NCBI RefSeq assembly: GCF_022549775.1
Contig: NZ_JAKZGP010000032.1
Span: forward strand, 1 to 53,937
Reading direction: 5' to 3'
DNA length: 53,937 nt
Origin: Belliella filtrata
Lineage (GTDB): Bacteria; Bacteroidota; Bacteroidia; Cytophagales; Cyclobacteriaceae
The notes beneath the pieces were generated by a model. That model was not told where the DNA came from. It saw only the letters and a list, made by a program, of their open reading frames with translations, and did not search any database. Every line of letters starts with the position of its first letter. Position 1 is the first letter of the stretch. Below are positions 1 through 8,493 of this stretch, piece after piece. A program made the position numbers and the translations under genes.

Positions 1-287
1 TCTATTTAATATAGCGGCCTTTTTTGTTAGTTTTACAATAGTAATATTTAGCTGAGGTAAAGATAAGCAAGGATGCCGTCCTTTGCCAATTCTTTACCTC
101 TTTTCTTAACTTGACAAAGTAGGGTTAGCTAAAATGTTTGATTGAGAATACCTTTCAATCTGCATTGATGGTCAAGCTCTACTAACTTTAATATCTATGC
201 AACCTTGTTAAGCAGGATTATCACTTTTTAGCCTATTAAGTCTTAATTCCCAATAATCTGCTGTATTTTTGGGAAAATTTTAATCAC
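1..287. other. Intergenic start of window, no gene seen
   Basis: No convincing coding region is visible. The GGCC followed by six T near position 15-26 looks like the tail of a terminator whose first arm lies outside the window. A TATTTTTG octamer at 264-271 fits the Bacteroidota -7 consensus TAnnTTTG and would place a transcript start just before the GTG start at 288, but I see no good -33 element. Confidence 0.4.
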
Positions 288-761
288 GTGGAAAATACTG
301 CAGTAGCCAAATTACTTAAATCAAAAGGGGAAATCACCATCAAAGAAGGCAATGGAAGATTGATGCAGCTTGTGCTTCCCTCTCATTGGGTATCAAATGA
401 TCAAGACAAAAAAGCTGTATTCCTTTTGTACGAACTATTTCAAATAAGGTCTTTAACAGAACAGTTTTCTGAAGTTTCATTGGATATAGTAGATTATGCC
501 ACAAAAGCAACCATCTATCAATGTCCTGTAAATAGAGTTCTTAATCAGGGGCCTATTATAAATGGAAGGGTACGTTTTTCATTGATCAGAAATGATTTTT
601 GGAATAACTTACTTTTTGCTATTTCTCAACCAGTAGTGTTTGTAGAGGTAGAAAAAGCTTCGATTGATTTTGAGATAAAAGAAAGATTTCCACTTTATGG
701 ACCTGATGTTAAGGAGATTTTCTTAAGTCCAGATGGTGATGTGAAGATTATAAAAGGATGA
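288..761 (+). CDS. Conserved-looking hypothetical protein, 157 aa, coupled to the CCA-adding enzyme gene
   Basis: I do not recognise the family. The protein is 157 residues, soluble in appearance, with no signal peptide, membrane segment or metal motif. It uses a GTG start; the next in-frame Met (about residue 26) would remove a plausible N-terminal helix, so GTG is kept. Its stop overlaps the start of the CCA-adding enzyme gene (ATGA at 758-761), which means translational coupling is likely and suggests a related role in tRNA or RNA metabolism; that is inference from position only. The region around residues 85-115 is rich in aromatic and hydrophobic residues and may form a beta-rich core. 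Confidence 0.7.
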   Translation: MENTAVAKLLKSKGEITIKEGNGRLMQLVLPSHWVSNDQDKKAVFLLYELFQIRSLTEQFSEVSLDIVDYATKATIYQCPVNRVLNQGPIINGRVRFSLIRNDFWNNLLFAISQPVVFVEVEKASIDFEIKERFPLYGPDVKEIFLSPDGDVKIIKG

Positions 762-2179
762 ATTTCAAGGAAAAATTAGAAGATCAAGATATATTTAGGC
801 GAGTTGGAAGGATTGCTGATGAAATGGGGCTTGAGACCTATGTAGTAGGCGGCTATGTGCGAGATTTAATACTGAATAGGCCAAGTAAAGATATCGATTT
901 TGTTTGCGTAGGTCCTGGAATAGATTTAGCCACCAAAGTTGCAAGTAGTTTTGATGACCATGTTCCTCTTTCAGTATTTAAAAATTTTGGCACCGCCATG
1001 ATTAAATTGGAAGACTGGGAAGTAGAGTTTGTGGGGGCAAGAAAGGAATCTTACAAATTTGATTCAAGAAAGCCAATCGTAGAAGATGGTACACTTCAAG
1101 AAGACCAAGAGCGAAGGGATTTTACGATAAATGCAATGGCTATCTGTGTCAATGAAGCTAGATATGGAGAGCTTGTTGATCCATTTGGTGGTGTAGAAGA
1201 TATCAAGCGTAAGTTGATCAAAACTCCCACTGATCCAAATATTACTTTCTCTGATGACCCACTTCGGATGATGAGAGCTATTCGTTTTGCTGCACAGCTC
1301 AATTTTGATATAGATCCAGATACTTTTGATGGAATCGTGAATAATGCAAATAGGTTGAGTATCATCTCTGGAGAGCGAATCATCGATGAGCTAAATAAAA
1401 TGATCTTGGTAGATAAGCCATCGTATGGATTTAAGCTTTTGTTTGCTAGTAAGTTACTGCATGAGTTTTTCCCTGAAATGGTGGAGTTGCAAGGGGTAGA
1501 TTCTGTGGGGGATAAATCCCACAAGGATAATTTTTATCATACTTTACAAGTGTTGGATAATATTTGTACGATGACAGATGACCTTTGGCTAAGGTGGGCT
1601 GCTATCATGCACGATATAGCTAAGCCACCTACCAAGCGCTTTAACAAAAAGGTAGGTTGGACTTTTTATGGACATGAAGATAAGGGAGCTCGAATGACTC
1701 CTGGTATTTTCCGAAGGCTTAAGTTACCTATGGATGAGCGGATGAAGTTTGTGCAGAAATTGGTAAAGTTACATTTGAGACCTATCGCTTTGGTAAGTGA
1801 TAAGGTCACAGACTCAGCAGTTCGTAGGTTGCTTTTCGATGCTGGAGATGCTATAGATGATCTTATGAAGTTATGTAGAGCAGATGTGACTTCCAAAAAT
1901 AACAACAAAGTCCAGCGTTATCTTGCGAATTTTGACAAAGTTGAACAGAAGATTTTGGAAGTAGAGGAGAAAGATCAAGTAAGAAATTTTCAGCCACCTG
2001 TTTCTGGAGAAGAAATTATGTCTATTTTTGGAATCGAACCTTCGAGAATTATTGGTGAATTGAAAGAGGATATCAAAGAAGCCATTTTAGAAGGGACCAT
2101 CCAAAACAATAAAGAGGATGCTTTGCAGTTATTATACCGCTTAGCCGAACTTAGGGGATTAAAACGTAAAATAGATTAA
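758..2179 (+). CDS. cca: CCA tRNA nucleotidyltransferase / polynucleotide adenylyltransferase-family protein with HD domain
   Basis: Adds or repairs the 3' CCA of tRNAs in the cytoplasm (family knowledge). The class II nucleotidyltransferase head is clear: GGYVRDL at residues 31-37 and the metal-binding DID at 45-47, then the RRDFTINAM motif at 119-127, which binds nucleotide and is typical of tRNA nucleotidyltransferases. The RNA- and SrmB-binding neck follows, with FSDDPLRMMRAIRFA near 164-178. A C-terminal HD phosphohydrolase domain has H285-D286 in MHDIAKP. At 473 residues it is the length usual for Bacteroidota CCA-HD proteins. A poly(A) polymerase role cannot be excluded from sequence. 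The start overlaps the upstream stop by 4 bases; only 6 bases separate it from the next gene. Confidence 0.93.
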   Translation: MNFKEKLEDQDIFRRVGRIADEMGLETYVVGGYVRDLILNRPSKDIDFVCVGPGIDLATKVASSFDDHVPLSVFKNFGTAMIKLEDWEVEFVGARKESYKFDSRKPIVEDGTLQEDQERRDFTINAMAICVNEARYGELVDPFGGVEDIKRKLIKTPTDPNITFSDDPLRMMRAIRFAAQLNFDIDPDTFDGIVNNANRLSIISGERIIDELNKMILVDKPSYGFKLLFASKLLHEFFPEMVELQGVDSVGDKSHKDNFYHTLQVLDNICTMTDDLWLRWAAIMHDIAKPPTKRFNKKVGWTFYGHEDKGARMTPGIFRRLKLPMDERMKFVQKLVKLHLRPIALVSDKVTDSAVRRLLFDAGDAIDDLMKLCRADVTSKNNNKVQRYLANFDKVEQKILEVEEKDQVRNFQPPVSGEEIMSIFGIEPSRIIGELKEDIKEAILEGTIQNNKEDALQLLYRLAELRGLKRKID

Positions 2180-2185
2180 AGTAAC

Positions 2186-2893
2186 ATGATGAACAAAATG
2201 AGATTGCTATTGGTGTTGTTGGTGATGGCTGCTTTTCCAGTGTTGGCTCAAGAAGAGCCTGCACAAGAGGTTTCTGAAACCATTAGAAAAAGAAATGAGA
2301 CAGACCAGAGAATTTACCAACTTGCTATCAGGTACAATGATATGGCAGTGGCAAGGGTGAAATTGATGGAGCTGTTGGAAAGAAATCCAACCAACTCTAG
2401 GTATGGTGAGCTTTTGGCTACACTTTATTTTGATACAAATCAATTTAGTTCTGCTGCGATTTCTGCTTTGGATGTATTGCAGGTGAATGACCGTAGTATT
2501 GAAGCTTTAGAGATAGCAGCTTATTCTTTAGAGCAAATTGGGGCATTGGAAAGATCTTTGACTCAGTTTGAAAGACTCTATCTTTTGACAGATGATATCT
2601 TTGCTTTGTACAAGTCTGCTTATTTGCAGTTTAGCTTGAAGAAGTATGATGAGACGATGAATTCTATCAATATGCTTGTGAAAAATGCGAAATCTGCAGA
2701 AGAGAAGCTTGGATTCCCTGTATCAGACTCTGAAACTCAAGAAATAAGCATGAAAGCGGCGGCTTTGAACTTGAAGGCCTTGGTCTATGTAGAGCAAGGG
2801 AGTAAAGAAGATGCAAGAAATGCATATCAGGAAGCCATAGCATTGGAGCCTGACTTCAAACTAGCAAAGGATGGACTTGCTGAATTGAAATAA
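2186..2893 (+). CDS. Periplasmic or secreted tetratricopeptide-repeat protein
   Basis: The first 21 residues are a signal peptide (basic MNKMR, a run of Leu/Val, cleavage after VLAQ or nearby). The 235-residue remainder is a TPR solenoid: helical pairs with the A/Y/L spacing of TPRs are visible at about 38-70, 70-105, 105-140 and 190-235, the last with the canonical ALNLKALVYVEQG / ARNAYQEAIALEP signature. TPR proteins of this kind scaffold protein complexes in the envelope; the partner is unknown. It lies 6 bases after the CCA gene, so it is probably the last gene of that operon, and a strong bidirectional terminator follows. Confidence 0.85.
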   Translation: MMNKMRLLLVLLVMAAFPVLAQEEPAQEVSETIRKRNETDQRIYQLAIRYNDMAVARVKLMELLERNPTNSRYGELLATLYFDTNQFSSAAISALDVLQVNDRSIEALEIAAYSLEQIGALERSLTQFERLYLLTDDIFALYKSAYLQFSLKKYDETMNSINMLVKNAKSAEEKLGFPVSDSETQEISMKAAALNLKALVYVEQGSKEDARNAYQEAIALEPDFKLAKDGLAELK

Positions 2894-2910
2894 TTGCAAA
2901 AAAATAAACA

Positions 2911-2942
2911 AAAAAAGGTTAGCTAAATCGCTAGCCTTTTTT
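2911..2942. terminator. Bidirectional intrinsic terminator
   Basis: A 7-bp stem GGTTAGC (2917-2923) / GCTAGCC (2930-2936), with one T:G wobble and a 6-base loop, is flanked by A6 on the left and a run of T on the right. It can therefore end both the TPR operon (+) and the DinB-like gene (-). Confidence 0.85.
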
Positions 2943-2948
2943 TGTTTA

Positions 2949-3515
2949 TTAAGCTTTGATTTGGTTCAAAACATTTAATGCTTGAAAGATGTGTCGTTTT
3001 TCATGCGCTATGATAATTTCAATAGCTTGCTTTAATGAATAGACGATCAATTTGTTTGCTGGGGAATGGATGATCGTTCCATTTTCAACAAAACTTTCCA
3101 TTTCTTTGATATAGTTTGCTAATTCTGCTTGGTGTTTTTCAAATTTCCTGATGATATCAACACTTGTATCGGCTTGTATTTTGGGTTGCCATTGAGGGAA
3201 AGTTTTCACTTTCTTTTTGTTGTCTACAGAAACTGACTTCATGATCATGTTTCCAAGAATTTTTGGAAAAAAGCCTATTTTACTTACAAACGCTGCTTGA
3301 AAAGTTCCTGATTTTAACTTTTTGAAAATCAAGAAATAGCTGCTGTTCAAAGTGATCAAGTGATCCAGATTTTCAGCAATGCTCCAGCTTGATGAGTTTG
3401 GTTTGGTGTAAAGCAATTCTTGACCAATCGACCCAAAATGCTGCTTTACAGACTTAGTGATTTGCTTGATTTCTTCAATTTGTATATCCGTTTGTGACAT
3501 TCTTTCAGCTTCCAT
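2949..3515 (-). CDS. DinB superfamily protein (DinB_2-like four-helix bundle)
   Basis: Members of this superfamily are four-helix bundles that bind a divalent metal through three histidines; many act as thiol transferases with bacillithiol or mycothiol, but most Bacteroidota members are uncharacterised. Visible here: the WSIAENLDHLI motif near residues 44-54, carrying the first His, and the C-terminal AHEKRHIFQ (HxxxH) near 168-176, which supplies the other two. The protein is 188 residues with no signal peptide. Start could be Met1 or Met6 (MSQTD); Met6 fits better with family length. It is convergent with the TPR gene and stands alone. Confidence 0.82.
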   Translation of the reverse strand: MEAERMSQTDIQIEEIKQITKSVKQHFGSIGQELLYTKPNSSSWSIAENLDHLITLNSSYFLIFKKLKSGTFQAAFVSKIGFFPKILGNMIMKSVSVDNKKKVKTFPQWQPKIQADTSVDIIRKFEKHQAELANYIKEMESFVENGTIIHSPANKLIVYSLKQAIEIIIAHEKRHIFQALNVLNQIKA

Positions 3516-3623
3516 TTAAGTATTTTGTAAAGATAGGGTATTTTTTGCATCATGTTTTGTAAGAGTTATCCATGGATATATTGAAATCCAGTGTCTAGGA
3601 TGATCTTTATAAAACTTCTACCT

Positions 3624-3631
3624 TATCTTTG
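3624..3631 (+). promoter_or_regulatory. Putative -7 promoter element (TATCTTTG) of phnA-like gene
   Basis: Exact match to TAnnTTTG only 4 bases before the ATG at 3636. It implies a leaderless or nearly leaderless transcript and argues for that ATG rather than an upstream one at 3591. No strong -33 element is visible. Confidence 0.5.
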
Positions 3632-3635
3632 TCAA

Positions 3636-3968
3636 ATGATAAATATTCCACCTTGCCCAGCCTGTAGTTCTCCATATGGATACGAACTTGAAGGTAAATT
3701 AGTATGTCCTGAATGTGCCTTTGAGTGGATCATTGAGGTAGATGATATTGAAGAATTTCGAGTAAAAGATGCAAATGGTACACTTTTACGAAATGGAGAT
3801 ACCGTTTTGATTGTAAAGGATTTACCAGTTAAGGGTGCACCTAAGCCGATAAAAGCTGGTACCAAAGTTAAGAACATTAGACTAGTAGAAGGGGATCATA
3901 ACATCGATTGTAAGATAGATGGCTTTGGATCAATGGCTTTGAAATCAGAGTTCGTGAAAAAATCTTAA
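3636..3968 (+). CDS. phnA: PhnA/YjdM family zinc-ribbon protein
   Basis: A 110-residue cytoplasmic protein. An N-terminal zinc ribbon with C7-x2-C10 and C24-x2-C27 is followed by the PhnA C-terminal domain ([13 protein letters not shown], then LPVKG, then [24 protein letters not shown]). The family was named after the alkylphosphonate operon, but no phosphonate gene is near and its biochemical function is not firmly established. The open frame extends to an ATG at 3591, but that adds a non-conserved tail and would start upstream of the putative promoter box, so Met at 3636 is chosen. Confidence 0.9.
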   Translation: MINIPPCPACSSPYGYELEGKLVCPECAFEWIIEVDDIEEFRVKDANGTLLRNGDTVLIVKDLPVKGAPKPIKAGTKVKNIRLVEGDHNIDCKIDGFGSMALKSEFVKKS

Positions 3969-4091
3969 AATAATTACAAATTTTTTAAACAAATTTTAAA
4001 CTTATTGTCACTTGAAAAGTTTATAGATTGTTAGAATTATAAAATCTGGTTTCTGACTGAATAGATTGAGTTTACATCATAGGTGAGAGAT

Positions 4092-4520
4092 ATGAAAGAG
4101 TTATTAGAAAATCATCGTTCCAATGGGAATGGTACAAAAGAAAGGGAAAAAGAAAGCATTAAAGGTAACCTTGATCAAAATCTTTTGATCAAAGATTCAA
4201 TTTTTGTAAGAAATAAAGGCAGTTTGGTAAAAGTCAAATTCAAAGATATACTTTGGATGAAAGGTGATGGAAATTATACTACACTTGTGACTAGAGATAG
4301 TGTCTATTCATTGCGAAATATCTTAAAGGATTTCGAAGCAGTACTTCCGGAGGGAGACTTCTTAAGGATTCATAAAAGCTATATCGTAAGATTAGATGAA
4401 ATTGTCTCTATCAATCCTCGAGAGATAATGGTGGGTAAAGATACTGTACCAGTGGGTAGAACATATTACCAAAACCTTATCAATGGTATCAATAAACTGT
4501 CTTCAAGCGGTAACGAGTAA
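4092..4520 (+). CDS. Stand-alone LytTR-domain DNA-binding protein
   Basis: LytTR domains bind DNA as ten-stranded beta folds and normally follow a receiver domain. Here the first ~35 residues are short, charged and non-conserved, and the rest is a single LytTR domain with the features KVKFKDILWMKGDGNYT, LRNILKDFEAVLP, FLRIHKSYIVRLDEI and VGRTYYQNL. No receiver or membrane part exists, so signal input is unknown. A GTG at 4083 is an alternative start; the ATG at 4092 is preferred because AGGTGAG lies a few bases upstream as a ribosome-binding site. It is convergent with the queA-like gene. Confidence 0.87.
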   Translation: MKELLENHRSNGNGTKEREKESIKGNLDQNLLIKDSIFVRNKGSLVKVKFKDILWMKGDGNYTTLVTRDSVYSLRNILKDFEAVLPEGDFLRIHKSYIVRLDEIVSINPREIMVGKDTVPVGRTYYQNLINGINKLSSSGNE

Positions 4521-4550
4521 CCATAGCCAAACTGAGTAAAAGATTAAACT

Positions 4551-5774
4551 TTAACTAATTCCTTTCCAAAGTAAGCTGCTGTCTCCATAGCTAAGAAATC
4601 GATATGATCTTTCGAGAGCTTGATCATATATTTTTTTCCATGCCCCTTCAGTAAATGCTGCAACAAGTAAAATTAAAGTCGATCCTGGTTGATGAAAATT
4701 GGTAACTAGTCCGTCACATACGCGAAAGTCGTATCCTGGCATAATGAATATTTCTGTGCTACCAGTGATTTCTTCTAGATTTTGATTATTCATCATTTCT
4801 AAAATTGCTTCAAAACTTTCTCTTCTAGAAGGTAGGTTACCATGTTCTTCATAAGGGTAAAGTTTGGGTATCATGAAAAAATCATCTTTTCCTTTTATAA
4901 GCATCACGCCATACCAGTATAAGCTTTCTAAGGATCTCATAGAGGTAGTGCCCACAGCTATGATTTTATCGTTTTGCTGGGCAATCTGCATGATGGTATG
5001 CTTAGTTGCTACGATTTGCTCGCTATGCATTTCATGTTCAGTAATCTTTTCAGCTTTGATAGGCTGAAATGTTCCAGCTCCAACATGGAGTGTAAGAAAA
5101 TCTTGTTTTATTTGATTTTTTTTCAGTGCAGCTAGAACCTCTTCTGTAAAGTGAAGGCCAGCCGTAGGAGCAGCCACTGCACCTTCCTTTTTGGAATATA
5201 CAGTTTGATATCTAGGCTTGTCCTCTTCTGTAGCTTTACGATTCAAGTAGGGTGGGAGAGGTACTTCACCTGATGCCTCTACAATGTTCACAAAAGGGAT
5301 ATTGCCATTCCAGGTAAACTTAACTAGTCTATCACCTCTGTTTTCTAATATAGCGGATAGCTTTATTGAAATTCCATGATGAATGATTTCTCCTGTGAGT
5401 ATTTCTCCATCTTTCCATTTTTTTTGGTTTCCGATCATTACTTCCCAGTTCACCGTTTGTGTTTGGAGCATTACTTCATTGATTACAGTGGTTGGGGCAA
5501 TAGGTTTAAGTAGAAAAATCTCAATTTTAGCACCAGTTTCTCTTTGAAAAATTAGCCGTGCTGGTATTACTTTGGTATTATTGAATATCATTAGACTTCC
5601 CGATGGTATCAATGTCGTAATGTCCTCAAACTGTAAATGGCTAATTTCACCATCCTTAAATTGAAGAAGCTTGGAGGCATCTCTTTTTTCTAAAGGGAAT
5701 TTGGCTATTTTATCTTCAGGTAAGGTATATTCGTAATCGGAAAGTTGTAAACTATCAATTATATCTTTGTGCAT
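4551..5774 (-). CDS. queA: S-adenosylmethionine:tRNA ribosyltransferase-isomerase (QueA family)
   Basis: QueA transfers the ribosyl part of SAM to preQ1 in tRNA, giving epoxyqueuosine. Recognisable family motifs are the N-terminal YTLPEDKIAKFPLEKRDASKLL, then FNNTKVIPARL near 64-74, AAPTAGLHFTEEVL in the middle, LHVGAGTFQPIKAE and the C-terminal LVTNFHQPGSTL. At 407 residues it is longer than the enterobacterial enzyme, as Bacteroidota homologues often are. No queuosine gene is adjacent. A TATATTTG box (minus strand, 5810-5817) gives a plausible promoter with a short leader. Confidence 0.9.
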   Translation of the reverse strand: MHKDIIDSLQLSDYEYTLPEDKIAKFPLEKRDASKLLQFKDGEISHLQFEDITTLIPSGSLMIFNNTKVIPARLIFQRETGAKIEIFLLKPIAPTTVINEVMLQTQTVNWEVMIGNQKKWKDGEILTGEIIHHGISIKLSAILENRGDRLVKFTWNGNIPFVNIVEASGEVPLPPYLNRKATEEDKPRYQTVYSKKEGAVAAPTAGLHFTEEVLAALKKNQIKQDFLTLHVGAGTFQPIKAEKITEHEMHSEQIVATKHTIMQIAQQNDKIIAVGTTSMRSLESLYWYGVMLIKGKDDFFMIPKLYPYEEHGNLPSRRESFEAILEMMNNQNLEEITGSTEIFIMPGYDFRVCDGLVTNFHQPGSTLILLVAAFTEGAWKKIYDQALERSYRFLSYGDSSLLWKGIS

Positions 5775-5809
5775 TCAGTATGGAGCTTTCAAGTTGTGCA
5801 AATCGACTT

Positions 5810-5817
5810 CAAATATA
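5810..5817 (-). promoter_or_regulatory. Putative -7 element of queA
   Basis: Reads TATATTTG on the minus strand, matching TAnnTTTG, 36 bases upstream of the queA ATG. No clear -33 element. Confidence 0.4.
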
Positions 5818-5965
5818 ATTGATAGATGAACGCTTTCGATGAGAATCGACATAAATTCATGTTTCGGATCATTAATAATTGATTTGTATTAGTTAAAGAC
5901 CATTTGAATGAGATATCTCCATTCAAAAAGTTCAATTATTTAAGTAATAAAACTTCTAACATAAA

Positions 5966-7045
5966 ATGAAGAATATACGAAGTCTACAATTCAATTATCA
6001 AAAGTTGATACTCGATTTCAAGTTTGAAGCAGGTACTTCAAGGGGAGTTTTGAATCAGAAAGTAACATACATTATATCAGTCAATGAGAAATCAGTAAAA
6101 GAAAAAGTTGGACTTGGAGAAGCTGGACCTTTACCTAAGTTGAGTATAGATGATTTAGATGGCTTTGAAAGTATGTTGTCTCATATCCTTCAGCAATTGA
6201 CAGATGCTAATCTTTCTGTTTCTATAGATGAAATAAATGATGTTGTCGATCAATTTGTACCAGCAAGCCTTCCAAGTATTAGGTTTGCGGTTGAGACGGC
6301 ACTTATGGATCTTTTTCATGAGGGTGTTCGCACTATTTTCCCAAGTGGTTTTGTGAAAGGGGAGCATGCAATTCCCATCAATGGGCTTATTTGGATGGGG
6401 GATAAATCTTTCATGCTTGAGCAAATTGATCAAAAACTTAGAGAAGGTTATGATTGCATCAAAATGAAAATAGGAGCTATAGATTTTGAGCAAGAATGTG
6501 AATTGCTAGGGTATATAAGGAAGCATTTCGATGAAGAGAAAATAACGCTTCGTGTGGATGCTAATGGAGCTTTTGGAGTGGGTGAAGCATTGACAAAACT
6601 AGAGGTTCTCTCTGAATATAAGTTGCATAGCATAGAGCAGCCGATCAGACAAGGACAAGTGGAGGCAATGAGGGAACTTTGTAAGCGTACGCCCTTACCA
6701 ATTGCTTTGGATGAGGAATTGATTGGTGTGCATGGTATTGAAGATAAGCGTAGTCTTTTGGAATCCATCATGCCTCAATACATAATTTTGAAGCCTACAC
6801 TACTAGGAGGATTTGCCTCATGTGATGAATGGATTCGAATAGCTGAAGAGTTGAACATTGATTGGTGGATGACCTCCGCTTTGGAAAGTAATATTGGACT
6901 CAATGCCATTGCTCAATATACGGCTATCCTAAAAAATAGTCTCCCGCAAGGGTTAGGTACAGGGCAGCTTTATCATAACAATATAGCTTCACCACTAAAA
7001 ATTGTTTCTGGAACATTGATCTACGATCAAAATGAAACTTGGTAA
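5966..7045 (+). CDS. menC: o-Succinylbenzoate synthase (enolase superfamily, menaquinone pathway)
   Basis: Dehydrates SHCHC to o-succinylbenzoate in menaquinone synthesis. The muconate-lactonizing-enzyme fold is shown by the catalytic KMK at residues 166-168, metal ligands D198 (in RVDANG), E224 (in SIEQP) and D249 (in ALDEE), and the second catalytic lysine K276 (ILKPTLLGG). The C-terminal SALESNIGLNAIAQ and GLGTGQLY are typical of Bacteroidota MenC. Dipeptide epimerases share the fold, but the WWMTSALES and GLGTGQL signatures favour MenC. No other men gene is in the window. It is followed by a bidirectional terminator shared with the cold-shock gene. Confidence 0.85.
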   Translation: MKNIRSLQFNYQKLILDFKFEAGTSRGVLNQKVTYIISVNEKSVKEKVGLGEAGPLPKLSIDDLDGFESMLSHILQQLTDANLSVSIDEINDVVDQFVPASLPSIRFAVETALMDLFHEGVRTIFPSGFVKGEHAIPINGLIWMGDKSFMLEQIDQKLREGYDCIKMKIGAIDFEQECELLGYIRKHFDEEKITLRVDANGAFGVGEALTKLEVLSEYKLHSIEQPIRQGQVEAMRELCKRTPLPIALDEELIGVHGIEDKRSLLESIMPQYIILKPTLLGGFASCDEWIRIAEELNIDWWMTSALESNIGLNAIAQYTAILKNSLPQGLGTGQLYHNNIASPLKIVSGTLIYDQNETW

Positions 7046-7050
7046 AAATA

Positions 7051-7086
7051 AAAATGGCTCAAATCTTTCGATTCGAGCCATTTTTT
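7051..7086. terminator. Bidirectional terminator between menC and the cold-shock gene
   Basis: A hairpin with arms 7051-7065 (AAAATGGCTCAAATC) and 7070-7084, containing one A/C mismatch and a 4-base loop, is bounded by A-rich and T-rich tracts, so it can work on both strands. Confidence 0.85.
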
Positions 7087-7106
7087 AGGTTGTCAATGAA
7101 TATGTA

Positions 7107-7298
7107 TTATGCTAATTTTACATTCACTGCGTTAAGACCTTTTCTTCCTTCTTTAAGGTCGAAAGTTACTGCATCGTCTTCTCTGATTTCGTCAACCAAT
7201 CCTGAGATGTGTACAAAATACTCTTTAGAAGACTCATCTTCGATGATAAAACCGAATCCTTTGGACTCATTAAAAAATTTAACTTTTCCTGTGTTCAT
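7107..7298 (-). CDS. cspA: Cold-shock domain protein
   Basis: A 63-residue single cold-shock domain, an RNA chaperone that melts mRNA structure. Both RNA-binding motifs are visible: KGFGFI (RNP1, residues 13-18) and YFVHIS (RNP2, 27-32). The start gives the canonical MNTGKVKFFNESKGFGFI. The promoter region has a good TACCTTTG box and an upstream 9-bp inverted repeat, listed separately. Confidence 0.95.
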   Translation of the reverse strand: MNTGKVKFFNESKGFGFIIEDESSKEYFVHISGLVDEIREDDAVTFDLKEGRKGLNAVNVKLA

Positions 7299-7324
7299 GA
7301 TATTGTATTGAATTAATTATGAAC

Positions 7325-7332
7325 CAAAGGTA
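7325..7332 (-). promoter_or_regulatory. Putative -7 element of the cold-shock gene
   Basis: Reads TACCTTTG on the minus strand, an exact TAnnTTTG match, 27 bases upstream of the ATG. Confidence 0.55.
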
Positions 7333-7340
7333 CGCATAGT

Positions 7341-7367
7341 TTCTTCAATAAAAATTAAATTGAAGAA
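7341..7367. promoter_or_regulatory. 9-bp perfect inverted repeat upstream of the cold-shock promoter
   Basis: TTCTTCAAT (7341-7349) and ATTGAAGAA (7359-7367) are perfect complements separated by 9 AT-rich bases, so the arms are nearly two helical turns apart. The repeat lies directly upstream of the -7 box, where a dimeric regulator would bind. No regulator is assigned. Confidence 0.4.
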
Positions 7368-7400
7368 TATTTTTTTGCGAATCTTTAGATATGCCAAAAT

Positions 7401-8435
7401 TTAGATTAAATCTATTCCGATTTCTTTGCAAGTTGTGATGATTTCTTCTGACCAAATGCCTGCCTGAACCTCTCCAATGTGGGTTTTTTGCAATAAAAAC
7501 ATACAAAGTCTTGATTGACCGATTCCACCACCAATGCTTTCTGTAAGTTTTCCTTCTAATAAAGATTTATGAAAAAGAAGTGACTTTCTTGAAGATGCAC
7601 CAGCAATTTCTAGTTGATTTTCAAGACTTTCTGAATTTACACGAATTCCCATTGAGCTTAACTCAAAGGAATTTTGCAATACGGGATTCCAAACAAGGAT
7701 ATCTCCATTCAATCCAACGTACCCATCTGTATTTATACTACTCCAATCATCGTAATCTGGAGCTCTACCATCATGTGATTCCCCATTGGAAAGCTTGCCA
7801 CCTATTCCAATCAGGAATACTGCTCCATATTTTTTTGCAGCTTCGAATTCTCTCTCTTTTGGCGTTGCATTAGGAAAGTCTCTTAGCAATTCTTCACTAT
7901 GCATCATGTGAATTTTTTCTGGCAATGAAGGAGTAAGTCCTTGGTATTGCTCGAACAAACTCACTTCAATTTCTTTGATCGTTTCATAGATACTTTCAAC
8001 CGTGCTTTTGAGATAGTTCAAGTTACGATCATTGGCATCTATAGATTTCTCCCAGTCCCATTGATCTACATATAGTGAATGGATCGGAGAATAATCTTCA
8101 TCAGGTCTCAATGCCCGCATGTCAGTGATAATCCCTTCACCTTTCGGGAAGTTCAGCTGTGACAAGGTCCACCTTTTCCATTTTGCAAGAGAATGCACTA
8201 CTACAGCAGATTTATCTCCTTGATTTTTGATAGGGAACCTAACAGGTCTTTCAATTCCATTCAAATCGTCGTTGATACCAGTACCATCAATGATTGCAAC
8301 TGGACAACTTACTTTGAAAAGGTTTAATTTTTCAGAAAGTCTTTTAGGAAAATTGGTTTTGATGTAATCTAAAGCAGCTTCTGTAGCTCTTCTGTCTAAA
8401 ATAGATTGGTAACCTTGGGTTTGAGTTGATGTCAT
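7401..8435 (-). CDS. asnA: Aspartate--ammonia ligase
   Basis: Makes asparagine from aspartate, ammonia and ATP in the cytoplasm. The protein is a class II aminoacyl-tRNA-synthetase-like catalytic fold of 344 residues, close to the usual ~330. Characteristic stretches are GYQSILDRRATEAALDYIK at the start, DDLNGIERPVRFPIK, VVHSLAKWKRWTL, GIITDMRALRPDEDYSPIHSLYVDQWDWEK and the C-terminal GGGIGQSRLCMFLLQKTHIGEVQAGIW. It is monocistronic, with a well-formed promoter at 8464-8493. Confidence 0.96.
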   Translation of the reverse strand: MTSTQTQGYQSILDRRATEAALDYIKTNFPKRLSEKLNLFKVSCPVAIIDGTGINDDLNGIERPVRFPIKNQGDKSAVVVHSLAKWKRWTLSQLNFPKGEGIITDMRALRPDEDYSPIHSLYVDQWDWEKSIDANDRNLNYLKSTVESIYETIKEIEVSLFEQYQGLTPSLPEKIHMMHSEELLRDFPNATPKEREFEAAKKYGAVFLIGIGGKLSNGESHDGRAPDYDDWSSINTDGYVGLNGDILVWNPVLQNSFELSSMGIRVNSESLENQLEIAGASSRKSLLFHKSLLEGKLTESIGGGIGQSRLCMFLLQKTHIGEVQAGIWSEEIITTCKEIGIDLI

Positions 8436-8463
8436 GTTTGTTTTATTTTCAATGAATTGCTGA

Positions 8464-8493
8464 CAAAACTATAAAAATGACAATGAAATCAAA
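8464..8493 (-). promoter_or_regulatory. Promoter of asnA
   Basis: On the minus strand TTTG (8490-8493) and TAGTTTTG (8464-8471) are separated by 18 bases, matching the Bacteroidota -33 TTTG / -7 TAnnTTTG architecture and spacing. Confidence 0.65.

Noticed and set aside
1096-1524. 142-codon minus-strand frame within the CCA gene
   Set aside because: Shadow of the CCA-adding enzyme, which has full motif evidence.
5775-5965. Possible preQ1 riboswitch upstream of queA
   Set aside because: The short leader lacks the compact hairpin and A-rich tail expected, and the likely transcript start is only about 30 bases before the ATG.
7039-7311. Plus-strand frame opposite the cold-shock gene
   Set aside because: It is the antisense shadow of the cold-shock gene and the terminator, with no family features; the minus-strand protein has both RNP motifs.
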